Both the position numbers and the translations under genes were made by a program. This document shows positions 41,152-50,683 of a DNA stretch of 64,000 bases, piece by piece (position 1 is the first letter of the stretch; each line of letters starts with the position of its first letter). The DNA lies in contig NZ_QPJK01000017.1 in assembly GCF_003337555.1 (NCBI RefSeq), forward strand, positions 1 to 64,000, read 5' to 3'. The DNA is from Pseudorhodoferax soli (lineage in GTDB: Bacteria; Pseudomonadota; Gammaproteobacteria; Burkholderiales; Burkholderiaceae_C). The notes beneath the pieces were generated by a model, which had not been told where the DNA came from, did no database searches, and saw nothing but the letters and a program-made list of their open reading frames with translations.

Positions 41152-42186
41152 ATGTACCCCATCCCCAACGCCTCGCTGCGCCACACCATCACGAAGTGGA
41201 GTGCGAGCATCCTTGTCGGCGTCGCCGCGCTGGCCTCGGCCGCACACGCCGAGATCCGCGAGCACAAGATCAAGTTTGCCTACGTCACGGCGGCGGACAC
41301 CGGCAAGCTCAACGGTGTGGACAAGTTTGTCGAACTGGTCAAGCTCAAGAGCGCAGGCAAGATCGACATCAAGGTGTTCCCTGGCGGATCGCTCGGCGGT
41401 GACGTTCAAATGATTTCGGCCATGCAGGGCGGCACGCTCGAGATGGCGGTGATGGGGCCGAACGCCCTGGTCGGGGTCGTTCCGGACTTCAGCCTGCTCG
41501 ATCTTCCCTACCTGGTCGACAACGAGAAGGAGGCGTCTGGTCTCATCGACGGCGCGGTCGGCAAGGCGCTGTTCGACAAGCTCGCGGCGAAAGGCGTCGT
41601 CGGCATGCCGATCTCGGCATTCGGCTTTCGCCACCTGCACAACAGCAAGCGGCCCATCAACCGCCTCGAAGACATCAGCGGGCTCAAGCTCCGTGTGATC
41701 CAGAGCCCGGTCTACGTCGACTTCGTGAAGACGCTCGATGCCAATCCGGTGGCCATGTCCTTCACCGAGGTCTACAACGCGATGGAACAGAAGGCCATCG
41801 ACGGGATGACGAACACTGCACTGATCGCATCGAGCATGAAGGCGTACGAAGTGCAAAAGTACATGTCGCTCACGCGGCACATGTACAACCACATCGTCCT
41901 GCTGATCAGCGCAAAGGCGTGGGACCGGTTCAACGAAGAAGAAAAGACCCTGATCCGTCAGGCTGCTGACGAGGCGAAGCAGCACCAGCGCAAGCTGCTG
42001 GTCGATGTCACGGAGAAGGCCATCGCGGACCTGAAGGCGAACAAGATGGCGGTCAACGAAGTGCCTGCTGGCGAAATTGCCCGGATCAAGGCCGCAGCGC
42101 AGCCTGTGGTCGACAAATACGCCAAGAACCTGAGCCCCGGTCTGATGCAGATGGCGACCCAAGAGATCGCCGCCATGCGCAAGTAG
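41152..42186 (+). CDS. dctP: TRAP transporter substrate-binding protein DctP
   Basis: 344 residues, with AGGAGA before the ATG. A signal peptide ending ASAAHA is followed by the DctP fold (IKFAYVTAADTGKLNGVDKFVELVKLKSAGKIDIKVFPGGSLG; MQGGTLEMAVMGP; LKLRVIQSPVYVDFVKTLDANPVAMSFTEVYNAMEQKAIDGMTN). The conserved Arg in LRVIQSP normally salt-bridges the substrate's carboxylate, so the operon should import an organic acid. The two membrane partners follow at once. Confidence 0.95.
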   Translation: MYPIPNASLRHTITKWSASILVGVAALASAAHAEIREHKIKFAYVTAADTGKLNGVDKFVELVKLKSAGKIDIKVFPGGSLGGDVQMISAMQGGTLEMAVMGPNALVGVVPDFSLLDLPYLVDNEKEASGLIDGAVGKALFDKLAAKGVVGMPISAFGFRHLHNSKRPINRLEDISGLKLRVIQSPVYVDFVKTLDANPVAMSFTEVYNAMEQKAIDGMTNTALIASSMKAYEVQKYMSLTRHMYNHIVLLISAKAWDRFNEEEKTLIRQAADEAKQHQRKLLVDVTEKAIADLKANKMAVNEVPAGEIARIKAAAQPVVDKYAKNLSPGLMQMATQEIAAMRK

Positions 42187-42198
42187 GTCGCGGGCCAC

Positions 42199-42774
42199 AT
42201 GGAACAAGCATTCAACATGCTCCACCGCGCGCTGGAGAATCTCATCGCGCTGCTGCTCGCCGCCATGGTCGTCCTGGTGTTCGGCAATGTCGTCCTGCGC
42301 TACGGATTCAACTCGGGCATCACGGTATCGGAGGAGCTGGCTCGCTGGTTCTTCATCTGGGCCACATTCCTTGGTGCCATCGCGGCCATGCGCGACCGTA
42401 GCCACCTGGGCGTGGACATGCTGGTGAGCCGGCTGCCTGCCTGGGGAAAGCGGCTGTGCCTGGTCGCGAGCCACCTGATCATGTTGCTGATCGTCTGGAT
42501 GTTCTTCACCGGGAGCCTGGCGCAGACCCGCATCAACTGGGATGTGAGCGCGCCGACGTCCGGCTACTCGATGGCCTGGGTCTACGGCGTGGGCTGCGTG
42601 TTCGCTTGCCTGGCGGCGCCCTTGTTGATGCTTGACCTGTGGCGGATCTTGAGCGGACAGCTGTCCGACGACCAACTAGTGATGATCCAGGAGTCGGAAG
42701 AGACTGCCAACCTGGACGAGATCCTGCGTGAGCACCAGGCCGGCGGCCCGAACACCGTCGCGACGGGGAGATAG
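42199..42774 (+). CDS. dctQ: TRAP transporter small permease DctQ
   Basis: 191 residues with four membrane segments and the family motif VSEELARWFFIWATFLGAIAAMRDRSHLGVDM. It couples the binding protein to the large permease. The C-terminal 40 residues (EESEETANLDEIL...) are a charged cytoplasmic tail. Three bases separate it from DctM. Confidence 0.93.
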   Translation: MEQAFNMLHRALENLIALLLAAMVVLVFGNVVLRYGFNSGITVSEELARWFFIWATFLGAIAAMRDRSHLGVDMLVSRLPAWGKRLCLVASHLIMLLIVWMFFTGSLAQTRINWDVSAPTSGYSMAWVYGVGCVFACLAAPLLMLDLWRILSGQLSDDQLVMIQESEETANLDEILREHQAGGPNTVATGR

Positions 42775-42777
42775 GAC

Positions 42778-44058
42778 ATGACGGTCTTTGTTTTCATCGG
42801 CTCGCTGCTCCTCACGATGGCACTTGGCATGCCCATCGCCTATGCGCTTCTGGCAAGTGGGGTGGCCTTGATGTGGCACCAGGATCTGTTCGATGCGCAG
42901 ATCCTAGCGCAGAACCTGATCGGTGGCGCCGACAGCTTCCCCTTGCTCGCGGTGCCATTCTTCATGCTGGCCGGCGAGATCATGAACGTCGGTGGCCTGT
43001 CACGCCGGATCGTGAACCTTGCGCTTGCCGTGGTCGGGCATGTGCGCGGCGGCCTGGGCTACGTGACGATCATGGCCGGTTGCCTGCTTTCGGCGTTGTC
43101 CGGGTCGGCTGTTGCAGACGCGGCCGCTCTGACGGCATTGCTTCTGCCCATGATGGCCAAGGCGGGGCACGACCGCGCCCGCGCGGGCGGATTGATCGCA
43201 GCTACGGGTGTGATCGGACCAGTCATTCCCCCTTCGATCGGCCTCGTGATCTTTGGCGTGGCTGCGAACGTGTCGATCTCCAAGCTGTTCATGGCGGCCA
43301 TCGTCCCTGGCCTGCTCATTGGTGGCGCTCTGTGGATCACCTGGGCGTGGCTGGTGCGGCGGGAGACGATCCAGCCCCCACCACGCAAGAGTGGGAAAGA
43401 GATCCTCCAGGCGGCCCGGGAAGCGGGGTGGGCGCTCGTGCTGCCCATCATCATCCTGGTCGGATTGCGCATGGGCATCTTCACCCCCACCGAGGCGGCG
43501 GTCGTGGCCGCGGCCTATGCGTTGTTCGTCGCCACGGTCGTCTACCGCGAGCTGGGCATGAAGCAGCTCCACACGGTTTTCATCGTGGCGGCGAAGACGA
43601 GCGCCATCGTGATGTTCCTGATCGCCGCTGCCATGGTGAGCGCATGGCTGATCACGGTGGCGGACCTTCCCAGCAAGGTGGTGGAGATGCTCCAGCCATT
43701 CATTGGAAACCCGATCTTGCTCATGGCGGCGATCATGCTTCTTGTCATGGTCGTCGGGACGGCCATGGACATGACACCCACGATTCTCATCCTCACCCCG
43801 GTGCTGATGCCGGTCGTGAAGGCAGCCGGAATCGACCCTGTGTACTTCGGCGTGATGTTCATCATCAACAACGCCATTGGCTTGGTCACGCCGCCCGTCG
43901 GCACGGTGTTGAACGTGGTCGCAGGCGTGGGCCGGCTCAAGATGGATGAGGTGATGCGAGGCGTGATGCCCTTCATGGTGGCCGAGTTCGCCGTCATGTT
44001 TCTCATGGTCATCTTCCCCTGGCTCGTCACGGTGCCTGCGAAATGGTTTGCCGGTTGA
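42778..44058 (+). CDS. dctM: TRAP transporter large permease DctM
   Basis: 426 residues with about twelve membrane segments. Signature stretches include GGADSFPLLAVPFFMLAGEIMN, GCLLSALSGSAVADAAALTALLLPMM, ATGVIGPVIPPSIGLVIFG and NNAIGLVTPPVGTVLNVVAGVGRL. It is the Na+-driven channel subunit. Last gene of the island; base composition returns to the high-GC norm after about 44.2 kb. Confidence 0.95.
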   Translation: MTVFVFIGSLLLTMALGMPIAYALLASGVALMWHQDLFDAQILAQNLIGGADSFPLLAVPFFMLAGEIMNVGGLSRRIVNLALAVVGHVRGGLGYVTIMAGCLLSALSGSAVADAAALTALLLPMMAKAGHDRARAGGLIAATGVIGPVIPPSIGLVIFGVAANVSISKLFMAAIVPGLLIGGALWITWAWLVRRETIQPPPRKSGKEILQAAREAGWALVLPIIILVGLRMGIFTPTEAAVVAAAYALFVATVVYRELGMKQLHTVFIVAAKTSAIVMFLIAAAMVSAWLITVADLPSKVVEMLQPFIGNPILLMAAIMLLVMVVGTAMDMTPTILILTPVLMPVVKAAGIDPVYFGVMFIINNAIGLVTPPVGTVLNVVAGVGRLKMDEVMRGVMPFMVAEFAVMFLMVIFPWLVTVPAKWFAG

Positions 44059-44222
44059 CGCACCTTGCCCCCATGCGCCTGAACGCCGGCACCCGCCAGC
44101 CGAAGCAGGTGTGCGCCGAGCATCGTCTGATGTCGGGTGCCCGTTGAGAACCGGCGCCGCCCCTGTCATCAGTCCTTCATGCCCCGTCGTCACGATCGCG
44201 CCACATGACAACGGGAGCCCGT

Positions 44223-44837
44223 GTGCACGACTTCTTCCAGACCCTGCAGATCCAGCGCGATGACGACCATCGCTTCTACCACCACAGCCGCATCAACCAG
44301 AGCCTGCACCTGCTCTCGGCCTGCACCTTCGTGTGCAGCTATGTGCTGCTGTTCATCGACCCAGCCGTGGCGGCGCTGCTGGCCTGGACGGTGGCCATGG
44401 TCAGCCGCCAGGCCGGCCACTTCTTCTTCGAGCCCAAGGGCTACGACCATGTGAACCAGGCCACGCACGAGCACAAGGAAGAGATCAAGGTCGGCTACAA
44501 CCTGCGCCGCAAGGTGGTGCTGATGCTGCTGTGGGTGGCGCTGCCACTGCTGCTGTGGCTGGAGCCCGGCCTGTTCGGCCTGGTCGAGCCGGCCACCGGC
44601 GTCGAAGGCTGGCTGCGCCATGTGGGCCTGGCGTGGCTGGCGCTGGGCGTGGCCGCCGTGCTGATGCGCACTGTGCACCTGTTCTTCCTGCAGGGCGTGA
44701 TGGCCGGCCTGGCCTGGGCCACCAAGATCCTGACCGACCCCTTCCATGACATCAAGCTGTACTGGAAGGCGCCGCTGGCCCTGATGCGCGGCGAACTGAT
44801 CGACCCGATGGACGACGTGCAGAACGCGGCCCGCTGA
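44223..44837 (+). CDS. Conserved membrane protein, possibly Mpo1-like (DUF962-like)
   Basis: 204 residues from GTG 44223, which has GGGAG five bases upstream; an ATG at 44205 adds six residues but lacks a ribosome-binding site. Three or four membrane segments (about 30-45, 50-65, 98-115, 130-155). The loop SRQAGHFFFEPKGYDHVNQATHEHKEEIKVG carries several His residues in a pattern reminiscent of Mpo1/DUF962 or fatty-acid hydroxylase-like iron sites, but I cannot place it firmly. It converges on the class III aminotransferase gene, 18 bases away. Confidence 0.72.
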   Translation: MHDFFQTLQIQRDDDHRFYHHSRINQSLHLLSACTFVCSYVLLFIDPAVAALLAWTVAMVSRQAGHFFFEPKGYDHVNQATHEHKEEIKVGYNLRRKVVLMLLWVALPLLLWLEPGLFGLVEPATGVEGWLRHVGLAWLALGVAAVLMRTVHLFFLQGVMAGLAWATKILTDPFHDIKLYWKAPLALMRGELIDPMDDVQNAAR

Positions 44838-44855
44838 ACGCAGGCCGCCCGCCCC

Positions 44856-46526
44856 TCAGCGTCCCAGCATTTCCCGCAGGATGCGGCGTTGGATCGATTG
44901 CTTCGTCAGCCCCGCGTCCTGCCACCACCAGCCGTCGGCCTGCATGGCCTGGCAGCCCGCGACGAAGCGGCGGGCCACCTCGGCGAACTCGGCGTCGCCG
45001 TAGTTCAGGCTGAAGATCAGCCGGCCGGTGCCGACCCAGCTCAGCGCCAGGCCTTGTTCGCGCAGGTAATACGGCAGCATCCAGTGGTAGCGCGATGGTT
45101 GCGTGAAGCCCACCGCCCAGACGGTCGACATGGCGCCCACGCGCACCGGCAGGCTGGCGCCTTCGAGCATCTGGTTCAGCTGCGCGGCGCGGGCCTCCCA
45201 GGTCGCGTCCAGGTTCTCGTACATCTTCTGCACCGCGGGCGTGGCCAGCCGCTCCAGGAACACCTGCATCGCGCCCATCACATAGGGGTGGGCGTTGAAG
45301 GTGCCGCGCGCAAAGCAGATGTCCGCCGGCTTGTCCTCGCGCCAGCGCTGCATGAGGCGGTGCGGGCCGCAGACCACGCCGACCGGCAGCCCGCCGCCCA
45401 GCGTCTTGCCGTAGGTGACCATGTCGGCCTGCACGCCGAAGTACTGCTGCGCGCCACCGGGCGCCAGGCGAAAGCCGAGGAACACCTCGTCGAAGATCAG
45501 CACGATGCCGCGCGCCGTGCAGACGGCGCGCAGCCGCTGCAGCCAGGCGGTGTAGGCGGCGCGGTCGAAGGCCGGCGCGGCGCGGCCGGCGATGAGGGCG
45601 GAATCCGAGGGCGCGTTGGCGTTCGGGTGCAGCGCCTGCAGCGGGTTGACCAGCACGCAGGCGATGTCGCGCCGGCTGCCGAGCACGCGCAGCGTGCGCT
45701 CGTCCATGTCGCGCAGCGTGTAGGTGCGCTCGGCCGCGACGGGGTTGCCGATGCCGGGCTGCACGTCGTCCCACCAGCCGTGGTACGCGCCGCAGAAGCG
45801 CACGATGTGCGTGCGCCGCGTGTGGTAGCGCGCCAGCCGCACGGCCTGCATCACGGCCTCGGTGCCGGACATGTGGAAGGAGACTTCGTCCTTGCCCGAG
45901 ATGGCGCGCAGCGCGCGCACGTTGGCCAGCACGGCCGGGTGGTAGCTGCCCAGCACCGGGCCGAGATCGTGCACACGCGCGCTGCCCTCGGCGATGCAGG
46001 ACTTGTAGAAGTCCTGGCCGAACAGGTTCACGCCATAGGAGCCGGTCAGGTCGTAGAAGTCGTTGCCGTCCAGGTCGGTCACCTGCACGCCGTGGCTGGC
46101 CTGCACGAAGGCGCCCATCTTGAGGCTCTCGCGCAGCACGCGGCTGTACTGGAAGGGTACGCGGTAGCGGCTCGTGAACTGCAGGTCGGCGATGCCTTCG
46201 CGCGCGGCCTCGGTCATGGCCAGCGTCTTCGGGAAGCGCTGGGCAAACAGCGCCGCGAGCCGCGCCAGGCCGGCCTCGCGCTGCGCCGCCACGGCCGCAG
46301 GAGCGCCGTCGGAGTCGAAGAAGCGCTCACGACCGAAGTCGTAGAACGGCAGGCGCCGCGCCACGCGGCGCGACAGCTTGGAATGGCCGGCCAGCGAGCG
46401 GTGCTTGGCGCGCGACAGCGCCAGGCGCTGCTGGGCGGCAGGCATGAGGGCCAGCACGGCCGCGGCACCGAAGCCGCCGAGAAAAGTGAGTTCGTTCATG
46501 GGGTCGTGGAATTGGCGATCCCCCAT
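44856..46526 (-). CDS. Class III PLP-dependent aminotransferase (glutamate-1-semialdehyde aminomutase-like)
   Basis: 556 residues from ATG 46526, preceded by AAAGGG; the ATG at 46541 has no such site. An N-terminal extension of about 100 residues includes a hydrophobic stretch (LTFLGGFGAAAVLALMPAA) that could anchor it to the membrane. The catalytic domain has SGTEAVMQAVRLAR, GAYHGWWDDV, LIFDEVFLGFR (D346) and the PLP lysine K374 in TYGKTLGGGLP. It probably transfers or moves an amino group on a substrate presented at the membrane. Divergent from a phosphatidylserine decarboxylase-like gene with only 26 bases between starts. Confidence 0.88.
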   Translation of the reverse strand: MGDRQFHDPMNELTFLGGFGAAAVLALMPAAQQRLALSRAKHRSLAGHSKLSRRVARRLPFYDFGRERFFDSDGAPAAVAAQREAGLARLAALFAQRFPKTLAMTEAAREGIADLQFTSRYRVPFQYSRVLRESLKMGAFVQASHGVQVTDLDGNDFYDLTGSYGVNLFGQDFYKSCIAEGSARVHDLGPVLGSYHPAVLANVRALRAISGKDEVSFHMSGTEAVMQAVRLARYHTRRTHIVRFCGAYHGWWDDVQPGIGNPVAAERTYTLRDMDERTLRVLGSRRDIACVLVNPLQALHPNANAPSDSALIAGRAAPAFDRAAYTAWLQRLRAVCTARGIVLIFDEVFLGFRLAPGGAQQYFGVQADMVTYGKTLGGGLPVGVVCGPHRLMQRWREDKPADICFARGTFNAHPYVMGAMQVFLERLATPAVQKMYENLDATWEARAAQLNQMLEGASLPVRVGAMSTVWAVGFTQPSRYHWMLPYYLREQGLALSWVGTGRLIFSLNYGDAEFAEVARRFVAGCQAMQADGWWWQDAGLTKQSIQRRILREMLGR

Positions 46527-46552
46527 TGGTAACCCTTTCATTTGTCAACACG

Positions 46553-47476
46553 ATGACGCAGACCACCGCCTCCACCTCTCCATCCGCCCTCGCCCGCCTG
46601 CGCGACCGCCTGCTGCTGCAGGAAGACCTCAATTTCCTGTTGACCAACCGCGTGCCGCGGCTGGCGCTCACGCGCTTCATGGGCTGGTTCAGCCAGATCG
46701 AGAACCCGCTGGTGCGCGCGGCCTCCATCGCCGCCTGGCGCGCCTGCACCGAGATCGACCTGTCGGACGCGCAGGAGAAGCGTTTCAAGAGCCTGCACGC
46801 CATGTTCACGCGTGCCTTGAAGCCGGGGGCGCGGACGGTGGCGATGGAGCCGGACGTGCTGGCCAGCCCCTGCGACGGCATCGTCGGCGCCTGCGGGCCG
46901 GTGGACGGCACACAGCTGTTCCAGGCCAAGGGCTTTCCGTACGAGATCGGCGAGCTGTTCGGCGACGCCGAAGCCGCCCGCCCCTGGCACGGCGGCCAGT
47001 ACGTGACGCTGCGGCTGACCTCGGCCATGTACCACCGCTTCCACGCGCCCCACGACTGCACGGTGGAGCAGCTGCGCTACCTGTCTGGCGACACCTGGAA
47101 CGTGAACCCGATCGCGCTCAAGCGCGTGGAGCGGCTGTTCTGCCGCAACGAGCGCGCCGTGCTGCGCGCGCGGCTGGCCAGCGGCCACCCGGTCGCGCTG
47201 GTGCCGGTGGCGGCGATCCTGGTGGCCAGCATCCGGCTGCACTTCATGGACACGCTGCTGCACCTGCGCACGCTGGGCAGCAAGCCGGTGGACTGCGCCG
47301 AGCGCTTCACCAAGGGCCAGGAGATGGGTTGGTTCGAGCATGGCTCGACCATCATCGTGTTCGCGCCCAAGGGCTTCGCGCTGGCTGAGGGCATCGCCGA
47401 AGGTGCGCAGGTCCGCATGGGACAGGCGCTTCTGCGCTTGCCTCCCGGCGCTGCTATTGCGCCGACGCAGGTCTGA
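46553..47476 (+). CDS. Phosphatidylserine decarboxylase family protein
   Basis: 307 residues. Conserved parts include [32 protein letters not shown] and the C-terminal self-cleavage motif FEHGST, where the Gly264-Ser265 bond would break to give the pyruvoyl cofactor. It therefore should be an active decarboxylase of a phospholipid headgroup (phosphatidylserine to phosphatidylethanolamine) or of a related lipid. Divergent from the class III aminotransferase, with overlapping promoter space. Confidence 0.87.
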   Translation: MTQTTASTSPSALARLRDRLLLQEDLNFLLTNRVPRLALTRFMGWFSQIENPLVRAASIAAWRACTEIDLSDAQEKRFKSLHAMFTRALKPGARTVAMEPDVLASPCDGIVGACGPVDGTQLFQAKGFPYEIGELFGDAEAARPWHGGQYVTLRLTSAMYHRFHAPHDCTVEQLRYLSGDTWNVNPIALKRVERLFCRNERAVLRARLASGHPVALVPVAAILVASIRLHFMDTLLHLRTLGSKPVDCAERFTKGQEMGWFEHGSTIIVFAPKGFALAEGIAEGAQVRMGQALLRLPPGAAIAPTQV

Positions 47477-47583
47477 TCCGCTCATCGGCGTATCCACGGC
47501 TTTCGTCGCTCCGGCGAACCGTTCGATCGCATGGCAACTGCGCGAATTGCATACTTTGCATCCGACATCGACAGGAGCAAAGC

Positions 47584-49218
47584 ATGCGCACCAACCTATC
47601 CGTCACGCAGAGGGAGTACATGTTCCCGGACGATGCCACTCTGTTGTCGACGACGGACACCCAGAGCCACATCACCTACGCCAACGCCGCTTTCCTGCAG
47701 GCCAGCGGGTTCTCGCGCGATGAACTGCTCGGTCAGCCGCACAACCTCGTCCGCCATCCAGACATGCCGGCGCAGGCCTTCGGCGACCTGTGGTCCACGC
47801 TGAAGTCCGGCAACTCCTGGACGGCCCTGGTCAAGAACCGGCGGGCGGATGGCGACCACTACTGGGTGCGCGCCAACGTGACGCCGGTGGTGCGCAGCGG
47901 CCAGACCGTGGGCTACATGTCGGTGCGTACCAGGCCCGCACGCGAGGAGGTGGCACAGGCCGAGGCCTTGTACGCGCGCTTTCGCGGGGGACGGGCCAAG
48001 GGCTGGACCTTCCACCAGGGACTTGTGCTGCGCACGGGCATGCTGCGCTGGCTGTCGCTGCCGCAGACCATCCCGGTGCGGTGGCAGCTGCGCCTGGCCT
48101 TGCTGTTCGTGCTGCTGGTGTCGGTGGTCGGGGCCGAGCTTCTGCCGCGCCTGGGCGCAAGCACCGAAGCCGTGGCCGGGGCGGTGGCCCTGGCCTGCGC
48201 GACTGCGGTGCTGTGGCTGGAGGCCCGCATCGCCCGCCCGCTGCAACGCGTGCTGCGGCAGGCCCAGTGCGTCGCTTCCGGCAGCCCGGGCGAGAACGTC
48301 CAGCTCGAGCGCGTGGACGAGATCGGCATGGTGCTGCGCGCCGTCAACCAGGCCGGGCTGAACCTGCGCTCGCTGGTGGACGACGTGGGCGAGCAGGTGG
48401 CCGGCGTGGAGCATGCAAGCCAGGGCATCGCTCGCGACAACCAGGACCTGAGCGCGCGCACCGAGCAGGCGGCGTCCAGCCTGCAGCAAACCGCGGCGTC
48501 CATGGAGCAGATGACGGCCACCGTCAAGGCCACGGCCAGCGCGGCCGCGCAGGCCGTGGGCCTGGCGGGCGCCGCGAGCACGGCCGCGCGGCAGGGCGGC
48601 GCGGTGATCGGGCAGGTGGTGCAGACCATGGACGCCATCACGGCGGCCAGCAGCAAGATCCGCGACATCATCGGCGTGATCGACGGCATCGCGTTCCAGA
48701 CCAACATCCTCGCGCTCAATGCCGCGGTGGAGGCCGCGCGCGCGGGTGAACAGGGCCGCGGTTTCGCTGTGGTGGCGGCGGAGGTGCGGGCCCTGGCGCA
48801 GCGCAGCGCGCAGGCAGCCAAGGAGGTGGGCAAGCTCATCCACAACAGCAGCGAACAGGTGGACAGCGGCAACCAGCAGGTGCGCGACGCCGGCGCGGCC
48901 ATGCAGGACATCGTGCAACAGGTGGGCAAGGTGGCCGACCTGATCCAGGAGATCGGCGCCTCGGCGCGCGAACAGTCGCAGGGCATCGACCAGGTCAACG
49001 TGGCGGTGACCGAGCTCGACCAGATGACCCAACAGAACGCCGCCATGGTGAGCCACGCACGCGAGGCCACCAGCGGCCTGCGTGCCCAGGCGCGCCAGCT
49101 GCTCGATGCGATCGGCGTGTTCCAGGCGCGTGTTCCCGGTGCATTGGTGCAGCCCGCCACTGCAGCACCGCGGCGCAGCCAGGCACCAGGCCTGCAGGCG
49201 GCGGCCCTGCCGGCCTAG
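47584..49218 (+). CDS. PAS domain methyl-accepting chemotaxis protein (Aer-like)
   Basis: 544 residues with AGGAG before the ATG. An N-terminal PAS domain (20-125; [33 protein letters not shown]) resembles the FAD-binding Aer PAS. Two membrane segments (about 170-185 and 195-210) lead into a HAMP region and the signalling domain, whose hairpin tip [40 protein letters not shown] is fully conserved. It signals through CheA/CheW to the flagellar motor, probably for energy or redox taxis. Its stop shares CTAG with the convergent GNAT gene. Confidence 0.95.
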   Translation: MRTNLSVTQREYMFPDDATLLSTTDTQSHITYANAAFLQASGFSRDELLGQPHNLVRHPDMPAQAFGDLWSTLKSGNSWTALVKNRRADGDHYWVRANVTPVVRSGQTVGYMSVRTRPAREEVAQAEALYARFRGGRAKGWTFHQGLVLRTGMLRWLSLPQTIPVRWQLRLALLFVLLVSVVGAELLPRLGASTEAVAGAVALACATAVLWLEARIARPLQRVLRQAQCVASGSPGENVQLERVDEIGMVLRAVNQAGLNLRSLVDDVGEQVAGVEHASQGIARDNQDLSARTEQAASSLQQTAASMEQMTATVKATASAAAQAVGLAGAASTAARQGGAVIGQVVQTMDAITAASSKIRDIIGVIDGIAFQTNILALNAAVEAARAGEQGRGFAVVAAEVRALAQRSAQAAKEVGKLIHNSSEQVDSGNQQVRDAGAAMQDIVQQVGKVADLIQEIGASAREQSQGIDQVNVAVTELDQMTQQNAAMVSHAREATSGLRAQARQLLDAIGVFQARVPGALVQPATAAPRRSQAPGLQAAALPA

Positions 49219-49703
49219 CCGAACGCGCGCACCATGTAGGCCGCACCGGGGCCGTAGGCTGCCAGCTTGGACTGGCCAGCGCCCAGGTCGCGCACCTGGT
49301 AGCCCAGCCGCTGCCAGTAGCTCGCGGCGCCATCCACGGCGACCAGGGCGCCCCGGACGAGGCCTTGCGCCCGCGCCTGCGCCAAGGCCTGCGCATAGAG
49401 CACCGCCGCCATGCCCTGCCCATGGGCGCGCGATGCCACGGCGCAGTCGTGCAGGTACCAGCAGACTGCGGCCGGCGGCAAGGCGCCGAGCGCGCTGTGC
49501 AGCGCGGGCGGAGCGGCATCGACCCAGGGGTGGGACAGCAGGTAGCCGAGCACGGCGCCGGCCGCATCGCAGGCCACCAGGCACAGGCCGGGCGCCAACG
49601 CCATGCGGTCACGGAACACGGCGGGCTGCTCGGGTGCGAAGTCGGCGGCGGCGTAGGCCTCGGCCTGAATGGCCATCACACAAGGGAGGTCGGCGGCCGC
49701 CAT
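49215..49703 (-). CDS. GNAT family N-acetyltransferase
   Basis: 162 residues. Acetyl-CoA-binding motif A is visible as [28 protein letters not shown], followed by [11 protein letters not shown]. The start at ATG 49703 begins at the domain ([17 protein letters not shown]). Substrate unknown. It is a single gene convergent with the chemoreceptor; the 107 bases upstream separate it from the phosphoesterase gene. Confidence 0.82.
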   Translation of the reverse strand: MAAADLPCVMAIQAEAYAAADFAPEQPAVFRDRMALAPGLCLVACDAAGAVLGYLLSHPWVDAAPPALHSALGALPPAAVCWYLHDCAVASRAHGQGMAAVLYAQALAQARAQGLVRGALVAVDGAASYWQRLGYQVRDLGAGQSKLAAYGPGAAYMVRAFG

Positions 49704-49810
49704 GGCGCGGACATGCCAACGGGAACGGACGGGAGCGGAACAGGACAAGGCGAAAGGCAAACGCGGATGTGCCGCTGCAAAACGGGCCCGTATTTTCGCC
49801 GAAGGCGGGT

Positions 49811-50683
49811 TCAGACCGTGGCCGACTCCGCCGCGGCCGGCACACGCTGGCGGTGCTGGTGCGCGCCATGCCATTGCACGAGCTCGAGCCGGCCGTCGTG
49901 GTGTTCGACGAGCGCGGTGAGGCTTTCGACCCAGTCGCCATCGTTGCAGTAGAGCGTGCCATCGATCTCGCGCATTTCGGCGCGGTGGATGTGGCCGCAG
50001 ACCACCCCCTGGTAGCCGCGCTTGCGCGCCTCGGCGGCCACGGCCTGCTCGAAGGCGGTGACGTAGTTGAGCGCCTTCTTGACCTTGTGCTTGAGGTAGG
50101 CCGACAGCGACCAGTACGGCAGCCCCATGCGCGCGCGCAGGCTGTTGAGGTGGCGGTTCAGCCGCAGCGTGAGCTCGTAGGCGTTGTCGCCCAGGTAAGC
50201 CAGCCACTTGGCGCACTGGATCACGGCGTCGAAATGGTCGCCGTGCACGACCCACAGGCGCCGGCCGTCGGCGGTGGTGTGCACGGCCTCCTCGCGCACC
50301 TCGATGCCGCCGAAGTGGTGGCCGGCGAAGCCGCGCGCGAATTCGTCGTGGTTGCCCGGCACGAACACCACCTTGCAGCCCTTGCGGGCGCGGCGCAGCA
50401 GCTTTTGCACCACGTCGTTGTGCGCCTGCGGCCAGAACCAGCGCCGGCGCAGCTGCCAGCCGTCGACGATGTCGCCGACCAGGTACAGGGTCTGGCTCGG
50501 GTGGGCTTTCAGGAAGTCCAGCAGCGGCTCGGCCTGGCAACCAGGCGTGCCCAGGTGCAGGTCGGAGATGAAGACGGCGCGGTAGCGCGGCGGGCCGCTG
50601 TCCTCGGCATCGAACGTGGCGCCGTGGTCCGCGCCAGCGCCCGTGGCCTGCCAGAAGCCGGTGGCGTCGAAGGCCGCACGCAT
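49811..50683 (-). CDS. UDP-2,3-diacylglucosamine diphosphatase-like metallophosphoesterase
   Basis: 290 residues, overlapping the acyltransferase gene by ATGA. Calcineurin-like metal motifs are intact: DLHLG, GDIVDGW, GNHDE, and GHIHRAE. It resembles the LpxH-related group with the extra helices RRWFWPQAHNDVVQKLLRRARKG, found beside lipid genes. It probably hydrolyses a pyrophosphate or phosphate ester of a lipid precursor at the membrane. It is paired with an OlsB-like acyltransferase. Confidence 0.87.
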   Translation of the reverse strand: MRAAFDATGFWQATGAGADHGATFDAEDSGPPRYRAVFISDLHLGTPGCQAEPLLDFLKAHPSQTLYLVGDIVDGWQLRRRWFWPQAHNDVVQKLLRRARKGCKVVFVPGNHDEFARGFAGHHFGGIEVREEAVHTTADGRRLWVVHGDHFDAVIQCAKWLAYLGDNAYELTLRLNRHLNSLRARMGLPYWSLSAYLKHKVKKALNYVTAFEQAVAAEARKRGYQGVVCGHIHRAEMREIDGTLYCNDGDWVESLTALVEHHDGRLELVQWHGAHQHRQRVPAAAESATV

